Positions 16,868-26,733 of a stretch of 64,000 nucleotides of DNA are shown here, one piece after another. The notes under the pieces were generated by a model. It was not told the origin of the DNA. It worked only from the letters and a program-made list of their open reading frames with translations, and ran no database searches. Position 1 is the first letter of the stretch; each line of letters opens with the position of its first letter. The stretch comes from Ancylobacter sp. SL191 (GTDB lineage Bacteria; Pseudomonadota; Alphaproteobacteria; Rhizobiales; Xanthobacteraceae), in NCBI RefSeq assembly GCF_026625645.1, contig NZ_CP113056.1:806001-870000 (forward strand), written 5' to 3'. Made by a program: the position numbers and the translations under genes.

Positions 16868-18187
16868 GTGTCGGTGTCCAGTCTCGTCTCCGAAGGCTAC
16901 CCCGACACCGGCCCGGTGGTTCCGACCCAACGACGCGCGCCGGTGCGCAGCCTGGTCGCGGGTGCGCTCGGCAATGTGCTGGAGTGGTACGACTTCGCCG
17001 CCTATGGCTTCCTCGCCGCCATCTTCGCCAAGAACTTCTTTCCCGACAGCGACGCCTTTGTCGGGCTGATCTCGGCCTTCGGCGTGTTCGCCGCCTCCTT
17101 CCTCATGCGCCCGGTCGGCGGCGTGGTGTTCGGCCATATCGGTGACCGCTATGGCCGCCGCCGCGCGCTGCTGATCTCCGCCGCGCTGATGACCGGCTCC
17201 ACCGTCGCCATCGGCCTCTTGCCGACCTATGCGACACTCGGCGCCGCCGCGCCCGTGCTGCTGCTGGTGATGCGCCTGCTGCAGGGGCTGTCCATCGGCG
17301 GGGAATACACGACCTCGGCGATCTATCTCGCGGAAAACGCGAAGGCCGAGCGGCGCGGGCTCATCACCTCCCTCGCCGGCTGCGGCGCCTCGGCGGGCAC
17401 GCTGCTCGGCTCGGCGGTGGGCGCGGTCACCGCGATGATGATGAGCACCGACGACCTCACCCAATGGGGCTGGCGCATTCCCTTCCTCGCGGGAATCCTG
17501 CTCGGCGGCTTCACGCTCTATCTGCGCCGCGCCTCGCTCGACGAGGACGAGACGCCCCCGGCCCGCGCGGTGACGGAGGGCCTGCCGCTGGCGCTCGCGC
17601 TGCGCACCGACGGCGCCAACATGCTGCGGGCGATGCTGATGAACCTGACGCTGGGCGTCAGCTTCTACCTGATCTTCGTCTACCTCACGACCTACATGCA
17701 GCAGGTGGACAACCTGACCGCGCGGCTCTCGCTGCAGATCAACACCATCTCCATGGTCACGGTGCTGATCCTCGCGCCGGTGTTCGGCGGGCTGTCCGAC
17801 CGCATCGGGCGCAAATGGATGATCGCCAGCGGACTCATCGGCATGGTGCTGCTGTCCTGGCCGCTGTTCCGCCTGCTCGATTCCGGCACGGCGGAAGGCG
17901 CGCTGCTCGGCCAGATCGGCTTTGCCGTGCTGATCGCCATGTATGCCGGGCCGATCCCCTGCGCGCTGGTGGAGATGTTCCGTTCGGCGACGCGCTGCTC
18001 GGCGCTCTCGCTGTCCTACAATATCTCGGTGGGGCTGGCCGGCGGCACCGCGCCGATGGTCGCGGTCTATCTCGTCAGCCGCGAGCACTGGGACATGGGC
18101 CCGGCCTGGTATCTGATCGGGCTGTCCATCATCTCGCTGGCGGCGACGCTGACCATGACCGAGCGGCGCGGCGCGCCTCTGGGCTAA
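16868..18187 (+). CDS. MFS transporter, metabolite:H+ symporter type
   Basis: Permease of 439 residues of the MHS branch of the MFS. The signature GNVLEWYDFAAYGFLA begins the first membrane segment, and GHIGDRYGRRRALL is the cytoplasmic loop motif between segments 2 and 3; RLLQGLSIGGEY is also typical. MHS members import organic acids, proline or betaine with protons. The GTG at 16868 is chosen because GGAGAG precedes it by seven bases, while upstream codons read the glyQ shadow. It lies between glyQ and glyS. Confidence 0.88.
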   Translation: MSVSSLVSEGYPDTGPVVPTQRRAPVRSLVAGALGNVLEWYDFAAYGFLAAIFAKNFFPDSDAFVGLISAFGVFAASFLMRPVGGVVFGHIGDRYGRRRALLISAALMTGSTVAIGLLPTYATLGAAAPVLLLVMRLLQGLSIGGEYTTSAIYLAENAKAERRGLITSLAGCGASAGTLLGSAVGAVTAMMMSTDDLTQWGWRIPFLAGILLGGFTLYLRRASLDEDETPPARAVTEGLPLALALRTDGANMLRAMLMNLTLGVSFYLIFVYLTTYMQQVDNLTARLSLQINTISMVTVLILAPVFGGLSDRIGRKWMIASGLIGMVLLSWPLFRLLDSGTAEGALLGQIGFAVLIAMYAGPIPCALVEMFRSATRCSALSLSYNISVGLAGGTAPMVAVYLVSREHWDMGPAWYLIGLSIISLAATLTMTERRGAPLG

Positions 18188-18291
18188 CCGTCCCCTAACG
18201 CGCCCCTTGGCTAAACGCACTCCCCTCGCCCGGCGTGACGTGCTAGGGCGTGCGGACCTCATCCTGCCCCGCCACATCAGCCGACAGCGCC

Positions 18292-20562
18292 ATGCCCGAT
18301 CTCCTGCTCGAACTGTTCTGCGAAGAAATCCCCGCCCGCATGCAGGCGGCCGCCGCGGACAGCCTGAAGAAGCTCGTCACCGATGCGCTGGTCGAGCGCG
18401 GTCTGGTCTATGAGGGCGCCAAGGCTTTCGTGACCCCGCGCCGCCTCGCGCTCGCCGTGCACGGCCTGCCGGCGCAGCAGCCGGACACGCATGAGGAGCG
18501 CAAGGGCCCACGCGTCGGCGCTCCCCAGGGCGCGATCGACGGCTTCCTCAAGGCGGCGGGGCTGACCTCGCTCGATCAGGCGAAGATCGTCAGCGACCCG
18601 AAGAAGGGCGATTCCTACGTCGCCCATATCCACAAGCATGGCCGCCCGACGCCGGAGGTGATCGGCGAGATCGTGCCGGCCATCATCCGCGCCTTCCCCT
18701 GGCCGAAGTCGATGCGCTGGGGCAAGGCCTCCGCCCAGCCCGGCGCGCTGCGCTGGGTGCGCCCGCTGCAGTCGATCCTCTGCACCTTCGGGCCGGAGAC
18801 CGAGGAGCCGGAAATCGTCGCCTTCGATGTCGACGGCATCACGGCGGGCGACGTGACGCGCGGCCACCGCTTCCTCAACCCGGGCCCGATCAAGGTCCGC
18901 CGGCTGGAGGACTGGATGGCCAAGCTTGAGGCCGCCCATGTCGTCGCCGACCGCGAGCGGCGCAAGGACATCATCCTCAACGACGCCAAGGATCTTGCGC
19001 TGGCGCAGGGGCTGGAGCTGGTCGAGGATGCGGGCCTGCTGGAAGAAATCTGCGGCCTCGTCGAATGGCCGGTGGTGCTGATGGGCGCCTTCGACCCGGC
19101 CTTTCTCGACGTGCCGGACGAGGTGATCCGCGCCACCATCCGCGCCAACCAGAAATGCTTCGTCTTGAGGGACCCGGCCACCGGGCGCCTCGCCAACCGC
19201 TTCATCCTGGTGTCGAACCTCATCGCCTCCGATGGCGGCGCGGCGATCATCGCCGGCAATGAGCGCGTCATCCGCGCCCGCCTGTCGGACGCCAAGTTTT
19301 TCTGGGAGACCGACAAGAAGACCAACGCAACGGTGTCGCTGGAAGACCGGCTGGCGAAGTTCGGCAATGTCACCTTCCACGAGAAGCTCGGCTCGCAGCT
19401 GGAGCGCATCCGGCGGATTGCCGTTCTGGCCCACGTCATCGGTCGCACGATTGGTGCAGACCCTGACCTCGCCGAACAGGCCGCGCTCTATGCCAAGAGC
19501 GACCTGCGCACCGAAGTCGTCGGCGAGTTCCCGGAAGTGCAGGGCCTGATGGGCCGCTACTATGCGGAGCTGGAAGGGCTCGACCCCGCCATCGCCGCCG
19601 CGGCGGAAGATCATTACAAGCCGCAGGGCCCGACCGACCGCGTCCCCACCGCCCCGGTCTCCGTCGCCGTCGCGCTGGCCGACAAGCTCGACACGCTGGT
19701 TGGCTTCTGGGCCATCGACGAGAAGCCCACCGGCAGCAAGGATCCCTACGCGCTGCGCCGTGCCGCGCTGGGCGTGGTGCGCATGGTGATCGAGAACAAA
19801 ATTCGCGTTGAGCTGCTCGGCTTGATTGCTTTTGGCCTCATGGGCGTCGCTGGATCGGCAGCTAACGCTGCCGAGATTGCGGCTCTTCGCCAAGATCTTG
19901 GCGCGATTATTGATGACCGATCAAGCGTCGAAACATACGTAGCGAAGCTGGAAGATCGGCTGGAGCTTTACCGTCAAGCCGTCGGCATCTTTAAGGGAGC
20001 AGCTAATGGCACCTATGACAAAGCCATAGAGGTTGCCGAAGACCTCCTCGCCTTCTTCGCCGACCGCCTGAAGGTCCACCTCCGCGAGGCCGGGGCGCGG
20101 CATGATCTCGTCGACGCGGTGTTCGCCCTGCCCGGTCAGGACGACCTGCTGCTGGTGGTGAAGCGCGTCGAGGCACTGTCCCGCTTCCTCAGCTCCGAAG
20201 ACGGCAAGACGCTGCTCGCTGGCACCAAGCGCGCGGCGAATATTCTGCGCATCGAGGAGAAGAAGGACGGCCATTCCTACGAGGGCGGCATCGATGCCGG
20301 CCTGCTGGCCGAGCCGGAGGAGCGCGCGCTCGCCGACGCGCTCACCGCGCTGCGCCCGCAGATCGAGGCGGCGCTGGCGGCGGAGGATTTCGAGGGCGCC
20401 ATGGCCCTGATGGCCCGCCTGCGCGCGCCGGTCGACGCCTTCTTCGAGAAGGTCACGGTCAACGCCGAGGACGCCGCCCTGCGCCAGAACCGCCTGCGCC
20501 TGCTGGCGGAAATCCGCGCCCTGACCCGCACCGTCGCCGACTTCGACCGCATCGAGGGCTAG
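18292..20562 (+). CDS. glyS: Glycyl-tRNA synthetase beta subunit
   Basis: GlyS of 756 residues, the tRNA-recognising beta chain that works with GlyQ. The N-terminus [15 protein letters not shown], the HD-like [16 protein letters not shown], the [20 protein letters not shown] segment and [25 protein letters not shown] are all family hallmarks. The ATG at 18292 is supported by the family N-terminus. Between about residues 503 and 583 (19800-20040) lies a poorly conserved stretch with lower GC and AT-rich codons (AAA, ATT, GCT, CTT), unlike the rest of the gene. The frame is open throughout, so the protein should be functional. Confidence 0.95.
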   Translation: MPDLLLELFCEEIPARMQAAAADSLKKLVTDALVERGLVYEGAKAFVTPRRLALAVHGLPAQQPDTHEERKGPRVGAPQGAIDGFLKAAGLTSLDQAKIVSDPKKGDSYVAHIHKHGRPTPEVIGEIVPAIIRAFPWPKSMRWGKASAQPGALRWVRPLQSILCTFGPETEEPEIVAFDVDGITAGDVTRGHRFLNPGPIKVRRLEDWMAKLEAAHVVADRERRKDIILNDAKDLALAQGLELVEDAGLLEEICGLVEWPVVLMGAFDPAFLDVPDEVIRATIRANQKCFVLRDPATGRLANRFILVSNLIASDGGAAIIAGNERVIRARLSDAKFFWETDKKTNATVSLEDRLAKFGNVTFHEKLGSQLERIRRIAVLAHVIGRTIGADPDLAEQAALYAKSDLRTEVVGEFPEVQGLMGRYYAELEGLDPAIAAAAEDHYKPQGPTDRVPTAPVSVAVALADKLDTLVGFWAIDEKPTGSKDPYALRRAALGVVRMVIENKIRVELLGLIAFGLMGVAGSAANAAEIAALRQDLGAIIDDRSSVETYVAKLEDRLELYRQAVGIFKGAANGTYDKAIEVAEDLLAFFADRLKVHLREAGARHDLVDAVFALPGQDDLLLVVKRVEALSRFLSSEDGKTLLAGTKRAANILRIEEKKDGHSYEGGIDAGLLAEPEERALADALTALRPQIEAALAAEDFEGAMALMARLRAPVDAFFEKVTVNAEDAALRQNRLRLLAEIRALTRTVADFDRIEG

Positions 20563-20614
20563 GGCGCGGGCGGGCGCCCCGCTGTCATCTGCCGTGCCGA
20601 TGCCACCCCTCACA

Positions 20615-20701
20615 CCGTCATCCCCGGACTTGATCCGGGGATCCACGACTTGGGCGCGACAGAAAAGACGTGGATGGCCGGGCCAAGCCCGGCCATGACG
20701 G
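20615..20701. repeat. Palindromic repeat composite, family A, copy 1
   Basis: The left palindrome has stem ATCCCCGGA, loop CTTGA, TCCGGGGAT; a spacer of about 20 bases follows; the right palindrome is the inverted form with GGCCGGGCCAAGCCCGGCC. Outer ends CCGTCAT and ATGACGG are inverted copies. This is the layout of REP/BIME-type elements. Confidence 0.85.
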
Positions 20702-20779
20702 CGTGCGGGGATGAACCGGCCGCACACCGGCACCATTACGCGGGCGGTCTTTCTGCCGGACCGGTGCCACACCTCACCA

Positions 20780-20864
20780 CGTCATCCCCGGACTTGATCC
20801 GGGGATCCACGATTTTGGCACGACAGAAAAGACGTGGATGGCCGGGCCATGCCCGGCCATGACG
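20780..20864. repeat. Palindromic repeat composite, family A, copy 2
   Basis: Nearly identical to the copy at 20615-20701, including the same spacer core (CGACAGAAAAGACGTGGATG), which indicates recent local duplication. The right palindrome loop differs (GGCCGGGCCATGCCCGGCC). Confidence 0.85.
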
Positions 20865-20958
20865 ATGCGCGGGCATGGGCACACAAGCCCACAGCCCCCC
20901 ATCACGGAACCATCCCAACCGCCGGCCGTTCTAGGGTGACCTCACAGGAGTACCCCTT

Positions 20959-21123
20959 ATGGCCGTCAGCTTTGTCGCCCTTCAGCCGATCGTCGCGCTG
21001 ATCGCGGGCATCCTCATTCTGGTGATGCCGCGCCTGCTCGCCTACATCGTCGCGGTCTACCTGATCTTCATCGGCGTCATGGGCCTGCTCGGCTCGGGCG
21101 GGCTGGAGCGGCTGGGCCTGTAA
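20959..21123 (+). CDS. DUF3096 small membrane protein
   Basis: Protein of 54 residues, almost entirely two hydrophobic helices (VALQPIVALIAGILILVMPR, then LLAYIVAVYLIFIGVMGLLG). This matches DUF3096, a family of very short inner-membrane proteins of unknown role. The ATG follows CAGGAG with eight bases between. It is followed by a strong hairpin shared with the convergent DoxX gene. Confidence 0.85.
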   Translation: MAVSFVALQPIVALIAGILILVMPRLLAYIVAVYLIFIGVMGLLGSGGLERLGL

Positions 21124-21129
21124 AACAGG

Positions 21130-21168
21130 ACGGCCCGGACCGGGCTCCCCCGAGCCGGTCCGGGCCGT
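21130..21168. terminator. Bidirectional hairpin between convergent genes
   Basis: Left arm ACGGCCCGGACCGG and right arm CCGGTCCGGGCCGT pair over 14 bases, with further pairing inside. It lies between the DUF3096 stop and the DoxX stop. There is no strong T run, so termination is likely but not of the classical type. Confidence 0.6.
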
Positions 21169-21191
21169 GCGTCAGAGATGGCCGGCGCGGA

Positions 21192-21584
21192 TCACGCCTT
21201 GCCGAGCAGCTTGTCGACGCTCCACGGGCCGGGGCCGGCGAAGGTCAGGTAGAAGAACACGAAGCAATAGAGCGCCGCGAGTTCGCCGCCATTGACGATG
21301 GGGTGGAAGTCCTTGGGCGCGTGGACGAGGAAATACGCCACCGCGGTCATGCCGGAGAGGATGAAGGCGGTCGGACGCGAGAACAGCCCGACCAGCAGCA
21401 GCAGGCCGCCGACCAGCTCGATGATGCCGGCAATGCCCGGCAGCGAGGTGAGGCTGACGCCGGTCATCTGCGTGGCGGGAAAGCCGAGAATCTTGGTGGT
21501 GCCATGCTGCAGCAGCAGCAAGGCGGACATCACGCGCAGCAGGCTGAGCACATGCGGCGCGAGTCGGTTCAGTGTTGCAATCAT
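21192..21584 (-). CDS. DoxX family membrane protein
   Basis: DoxX/DoxD-type protein of 130 residues with four hydrophobic segments. The family pattern is LLRVMSALLLLQHGTTKILGFP at the N-terminus (segments LLRVMSALLLLQHG and TTKILGFP) and GIAGIIELVGGLLLLVGLFSR. Bacterial DoxX proteins are linked to redox or thiol stress, but the reaction is not settled for this branch. Downstream hairpin at 21130-21168. Confidence 0.85.
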   Translation of the reverse strand: MIATLNRLAPHVLSLLRVMSALLLLQHGTTKILGFPATQMTGVSLTSLPGIAGIIELVGGLLLLVGLFSRPTAFILSGMTAVAYFLVHAPKDFHPIVNGGELAALYCFVFFYLTFAGPGPWSVDKLLGKA

Positions 21585-21839
21585 AGGATGCCCCTTGCGA
21601 CGGATCGGTTTCCGGCCCGCACAGAGGTGCCTGATTGCCGACCCCGCGACAATACGTCCATCCGGTCACATTCTGGTGCGCTGCCGCTGGCCATGGTGCA
21701 GTGCAAATGATGGATTGAACGGGGCCCCTCAAACCGCTAGATCACTTTAGTGGGAGCGGTTTTGCACGGCGACGGCCGGGCGGACGAACCCTTTGACGGT
21801 GCTTAAATTTCGACTTCGGTTGAATGTCCACCACACGTT

Positions 21840-21862
21840 GAGGGCGCACCAGGTTGCGCCTC
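21840..21862 (+). promoter_or_regulatory. Leader hairpin before ppdK
   Basis: GAGGGCGCA and TGCGCCTC pair with one bulged base, ending 16 bases before the ppdK start codon and right before its AAAGGA ribosome site. It could affect translation initiation. The 294-base gap upstream (21585-21878) otherwise shows no gene. Confidence 0.35.
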
Positions 21863-21878
21863 ACCAAAGGACTCTGAC

Positions 21879-24557
<2,679 letters not shown>

Positions 24558-24575
24558 TCTGACGTGCCATGACAT

Positions 24576-24604
24576 TGTCGCGGCCGGCCCGGCCGGCCGC
24601 GACA
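24576..24604 (+). terminator. Hairpin after ppdK
   Basis: Perfect 12-bp stem TGTCGCGGCCGG / CCGGCCGCGACA around the loop CCCGG. It starts 19 bases after the ppdK stop and precedes the MerR promoter. No T tract follows. Confidence 0.6.
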
Positions 24605-24630
24605 GACATCTGCGTAAAAGACAGTCCCGC

Positions 24631-24661
24631 TTGACTTCGAGCGCGCTCGAACCCCTAGCCT
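24631..24661 (+). promoter_or_regulatory. MerR-type promoter with 16-bp perfect palindrome
   Basis: TTGACT (24631-24636) and TAGCCT (24656-24661) are separated by 19 bases, the long spacer typical of MerR-controlled promoters. The spacer holds TTCGAGCGCGCTCGAA, a perfect 16-bp palindrome (24636-24651). The merR gene begins 29 bases downstream, so autoregulation together with the overlapping downstream gene is expected. Confidence 0.8.
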
Positions 24662-24689
24662 TGGCTGCGTCGTGGCGAAAAGGGCGATC

Positions 24690-25118
24690 ATGAAGATCGG
24701 GGAACTGGCCAAGCTATCGGGATTATCGGTCCATACCATCCGCTATTACGAGCGGATCGGACTGCTGCCCTATGCGGACCGGAACCGTTCGAGCCAGCGC
24801 GATTACGATGCCTCCATCCTCACGTGGATCGCCTTTCTCGGTCGCCTGAAAACGATCGGAATGCCGATCCGCGACATGCTGCGCTATGCAGCCTTGCGGG
24901 AAGCCGGCGCCGCAACCGAAGCTGAGCGACGCGCGCTGCTGGAGCAGCACCGCAAGCGCGTGGCGCTTCATCTGGCCGAGCTTCAGGACTGCCTTCTCGT
25001 CCTCGACACCAAGATCGCCGGCTATGCCGGCCTGGAGCAGAGGATGCGGGATGATGACGCAACACAATTGCAGCGCAGACGACAGCCGGCTGGAGCGCGG
25101 GCGGCGCGCCCTCGCTGA
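24690..25118 (+). CDS. MerR family transcriptional regulator
   Basis: Regulator of 142 residues. The winged-helix part MKIGELAKLSGLSVHTIRYYERIGLLP is unmistakable (key segments KIGELAKLSGLS and TIRYYERIGLL), followed by a long dimerisation helix (EQHRKRVALHLAELQDCLLVLDTKI). No cysteine metal site is seen, so it is more likely a sensor of small organic compounds or oxidants. The ATG at 24690 follows AAAAGGG; an in-frame GTG at 24672 is less likely. The last 68 bases overlap the next gene in another frame, giving a basic tail (RRRQPAGARAARPR). Confidence 0.9.
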   Translation: MKIGELAKLSGLSVHTIRYYERIGLLPYADRNRSSQRDYDASILTWIAFLGRLKTIGMPIRDMLRYAALREAGAATEAERRALLEQHRKRVALHLAELQDCLLVLDTKIAGYAGLEQRMRDDDATQLQRRRQPAGARAARPR

Positions 25119-25467
25119 GATCGACGGCGAGGCGGGCGAAAAGGTCGTCGCCGCGCTCACCGACATCGCCCCGGATTTCGCCACCTATCTGCTCGAGTTC
25201 CCCTTCGGCGACATTTATTGCCGTCCCGGTCTCGATCTGCGCGCGCGGGAAATCGCGACGATCGCCGCGCTGACCGCGCTCGGCAACGCCGCCCCGCAGC
25301 TGAAGGTCCATATCGCCGCCGGGCTGAATGTCGGGCTGACCCGCGATGAGATCACCGAGATCATCATGCAGATGGCCGTCTATGCCGGCTTCCCCGCGGC
25401 ACTCAACGGACTGTTCGCCGCCAAGGAGGTCTTCGCGCCGCAAAGCGCCGCCAAATCGGGCGCATAG
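25051..25467 (+). CDS. Carboxymuconolactone decarboxylase family protein
   Basis: Protein of 138 residues of the AhpD/CMD fold. The core LDLRAREIATIAALTALGNAAPQLKVHIAAGLNVGLTRDEI (parts REIATIAALTALG and LKVHIAAGLNVGLT) followed by EIIMQMAVYAGFPAALNGL matches the CMD domain. The Cys-x-x-Cys of peroxidase-active AhpD is absent, so decarboxylation or another role is more likely than peroxide reduction. The start lies inside merR (ATG 25051 or 25054), so the pair is translationally coupled and regulated from the MerR palindrome. Confidence 0.87.
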   Translation: MMTQHNCSADDSRLERGRRALAEIDGEAGEKVVAALTDIAPDFATYLLEFPFGDIYCRPGLDLRAREIATIAALTALGNAAPQLKVHIAAGLNVGLTRDEITEIIMQMAVYAGFPAALNGLFAAKEVFAPQSAAKSGA

Positions 25468-25490
25468 CCCGCTATCGCCGCCCGACCGCG

Positions 25491-25528
25491 CGATCCCGGA
25501 TTGGGCCTGCGGGCCGTCCGGGATGACG
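25491..25528. repeat. Family B palindromic repeat, single half
   Basis: CGATCCCGGATTGGGCC joined to GGGCCGTCCGGGATGACG. This is the right half of the composite seen at 15710-15801, here alone. Confidence 0.75.
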
Positions 25529-25539
25529 CGAGACACCCG

Positions 25540-25566
25540 ACGGCCGGGCTGACGCCCGGCCGTTTT
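25540..25566 (+). terminator. Rho-independent terminator
   Basis: Perfect 10-bp stem ACGGCCGGGC, loop TGAC, GCCCGGCCGT followed by TTT. It closes the merR-CMD transcript 72 bases after the CMD stop. Confidence 0.8.
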
Positions 25567-25595
25567 GCGTTACCATCGCGCAGGGGAGGACCGCC

Positions 25596-26150
25596 ATGCT
25601 GCCAGCCAATGCGGCACTGATCGTGATCGACCTGCAAAAGGCCATCGACCATCCCAAATGGACGGCGCAGGGCCCGCGCAACAACCCGCAGGCCGAGGCG
25701 ACCATCGCGCGGCTGCTGGCGGCCTGGCGTGCGGCGGGCCGGCCGCTGTTCCATGTGCGCCATGAATCGACCGACCCCGGCTCGACCTATGCCGCGGACG
25801 GGCCGGGCACCCCGTTCAAGCCCGAGGCGACGCCGCTGCCGGGTGAGCCGGTGATCGCCAAGAACGTCAACAGCGCCTTCATCGGCACCAACCTCGAGGC
25901 TCGGCTGCGCGCGGCCGGCATCGGCACGCTGGTGATCTGCGGCGTCATTACCAATAATTCGGTCGAGGCCACCGTGCGCATGGCCGGCAATCTCGGCTTC
26001 GACGTGCATCTGGTGGAAGACGCCTGCTTCACCTTCGCCCGCCGCGACCATGCCGGCACGCTGCGCAGCGCCGCCGAGGTCCACGCCATGTCGCTGGCCA
26101 ACATGGACGGCGAATATTGCCGCGTGGTGCGGGCGGCGGAGGTGATGTAG
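25596..26150 (+). CDS. Isochorismatase-fold hydrolase, nucleophile Cys replaced by Ser
   Basis: Protein of 184 residues of the isochorismatase-like (cysteine hydrolase) superfamily. Present are the N-terminal LIVIDLQKAI with the catalytic Asp, the Lys of VIAKNVNSAFIGTNLE and the late VICGVITNNSVEATVRMAG. In canonical cysteine hydrolases the last motif reads GVxTDxCV; here the Cys position is Ser (about residue 117). A subfamily with NNSVEAT seems to exist in other genomes as I recall, so this may be conserved rather than a decay event. The start follows GGGGAGGA. The substrate is unknown. Confidence 0.85.
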   Translation: MLPANAALIVIDLQKAIDHPKWTAQGPRNNPQAEATIARLLAAWRAAGRPLFHVRHESTDPGSTYAADGPGTPFKPEATPLPGEPVIAKNVNSAFIGTNLEARLRAAGIGTLVICGVITNNSVEATVRMAGNLGFDVHLVEDACFTFARRDHAGTLRSAAEVHAMSLANMDGEYCRVVRAAEVM

Positions 26151-26214
26151 CCCTACCGCTGGCGTGCCGCTGCCCTTAAGCCTCACATCTGGCTCAAGGC
26201 GGTACATTTAGTGG

Positions 26215-26246
26215 CCGTCATGCCCGGGCTTGACCCGGGCATCCAT
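26215..26246 (+). repeat. Family A palindrome, left flank of GIY-YIG gene
   Basis: Stem ATGCCCGGG, loop CTTGA, CCCGGGCAT, framed by CCGTC and CCAT. It is the inverted counterpart of 26565-26596 (30 of 32 positions equal after reverse complement; the two differences are a compensating G-C to C-G swap in the stem). Confidence 0.9.
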
Positions 26247-26264
26247 CCCTTTGACCCTTCGGGC

Positions 26265-26555
26265 ATGAAAGGCGGCTTCGTTTACATCCTGACCAACCGG
26301 CCGAACGGCACGCTCTATGTCGGGGTCACCTCGGACATCATCCGACGTGTCTGGGAGCACCGGGAAGGCGTGGCCGATAGCTTCACCGCGCGCTACGGGC
26401 TGAAGAGCCTCGTCCATGTCGAGCGCTTCGATGAGATCACTACCGCCATCCAGCGTGAGAAGACGCTGAAACACTGGTCACGGGACTGGAAGATCGCCCT
26501 CATCATCAAGGACAACCCGACATGGCGCGACCTCTACGACGAGATCACCCAATGA
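26265..26555 (+). CDS. GIY-YIG nuclease domain protein
   Basis: Stand-alone GIY-YIG domain of 96 residues (UPF0213-like). The catalytic set is complete: FVYILTNRPNGTLYVGVTSD with the two Tyr motifs, IIRRVWEHR with the Arg, QREKTLK with the metal-binding Glu and the final DNPTWRDLYDEI. Such domains cut DNA in repair, restriction and mobile elements. The ATG at 26265 gives the normal domain start; the frame also runs open into the upstream palindrome (reading PGLDPGIH), which is not coding in my view. The gene is bracketed by inverted family A palindromes at 26215-26246 and 26565-26596. Confidence 0.88.
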   Translation: MKGGFVYILTNRPNGTLYVGVTSDIIRRVWEHREGVADSFTARYGLKSLVHVERFDEITTAIQREKTLKHWSRDWKIALIIKDNPTWRDLYDEITQ

Positions 26556-26564
26556 GTTGCGGCG

Positions 26565-26596
26565 ATGGATCCCCGGGTCAAGCCCGGGGATGACGG
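26565..26596 (-). repeat. Family A palindrome, right flank of GIY-YIG gene
   Basis: Reverse-oriented copy with stem ATCCCCGGG / CCCGGGGAT and loop TCAAG as read on the plus strand. It starts nine bases after the stop codon of the GIY-YIG gene. Confidence 0.9.
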
Positions 26597-26668
26597 CGTG
26601 TTGATGTTGGCCGTTGCTCGAGAAGCGGACGGGTAAATGACGGCGTATCTGGAGCGGACATAACCACT

Positions 26669-26700
26669 CGTCATGCCCGGGCTTGACCCGGGCATCCATG
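26669..26700 (+). repeat. Family A palindrome, third local copy
   Basis: Same core as the left flank of the GIY-YIG gene (CCCGGGCTTGACCCGGGC) with CGTCAT before and ATCCATG after, 72 bases beyond the right flank copy and just downstream of the mutS stop. Confidence 0.85.
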
Positions 26701-26733
26701 CTTTCGGCTCTTGCGGACGGCGCAGCGGTGCCC

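Larger units (their letters stand above)
20563..20958. other. 396-base intergenic stretch filled by palindromic repeats
   Basis: No gene was recognised between glyS and the DUF3096 gene. Almost half of the stretch consists of two nearly identical family A repeat composites listed separately. The remaining part includes the promoter and ribosome site (CAGGAG, 20945-20950) of the DUF3096 gene. Confidence 0.7.
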
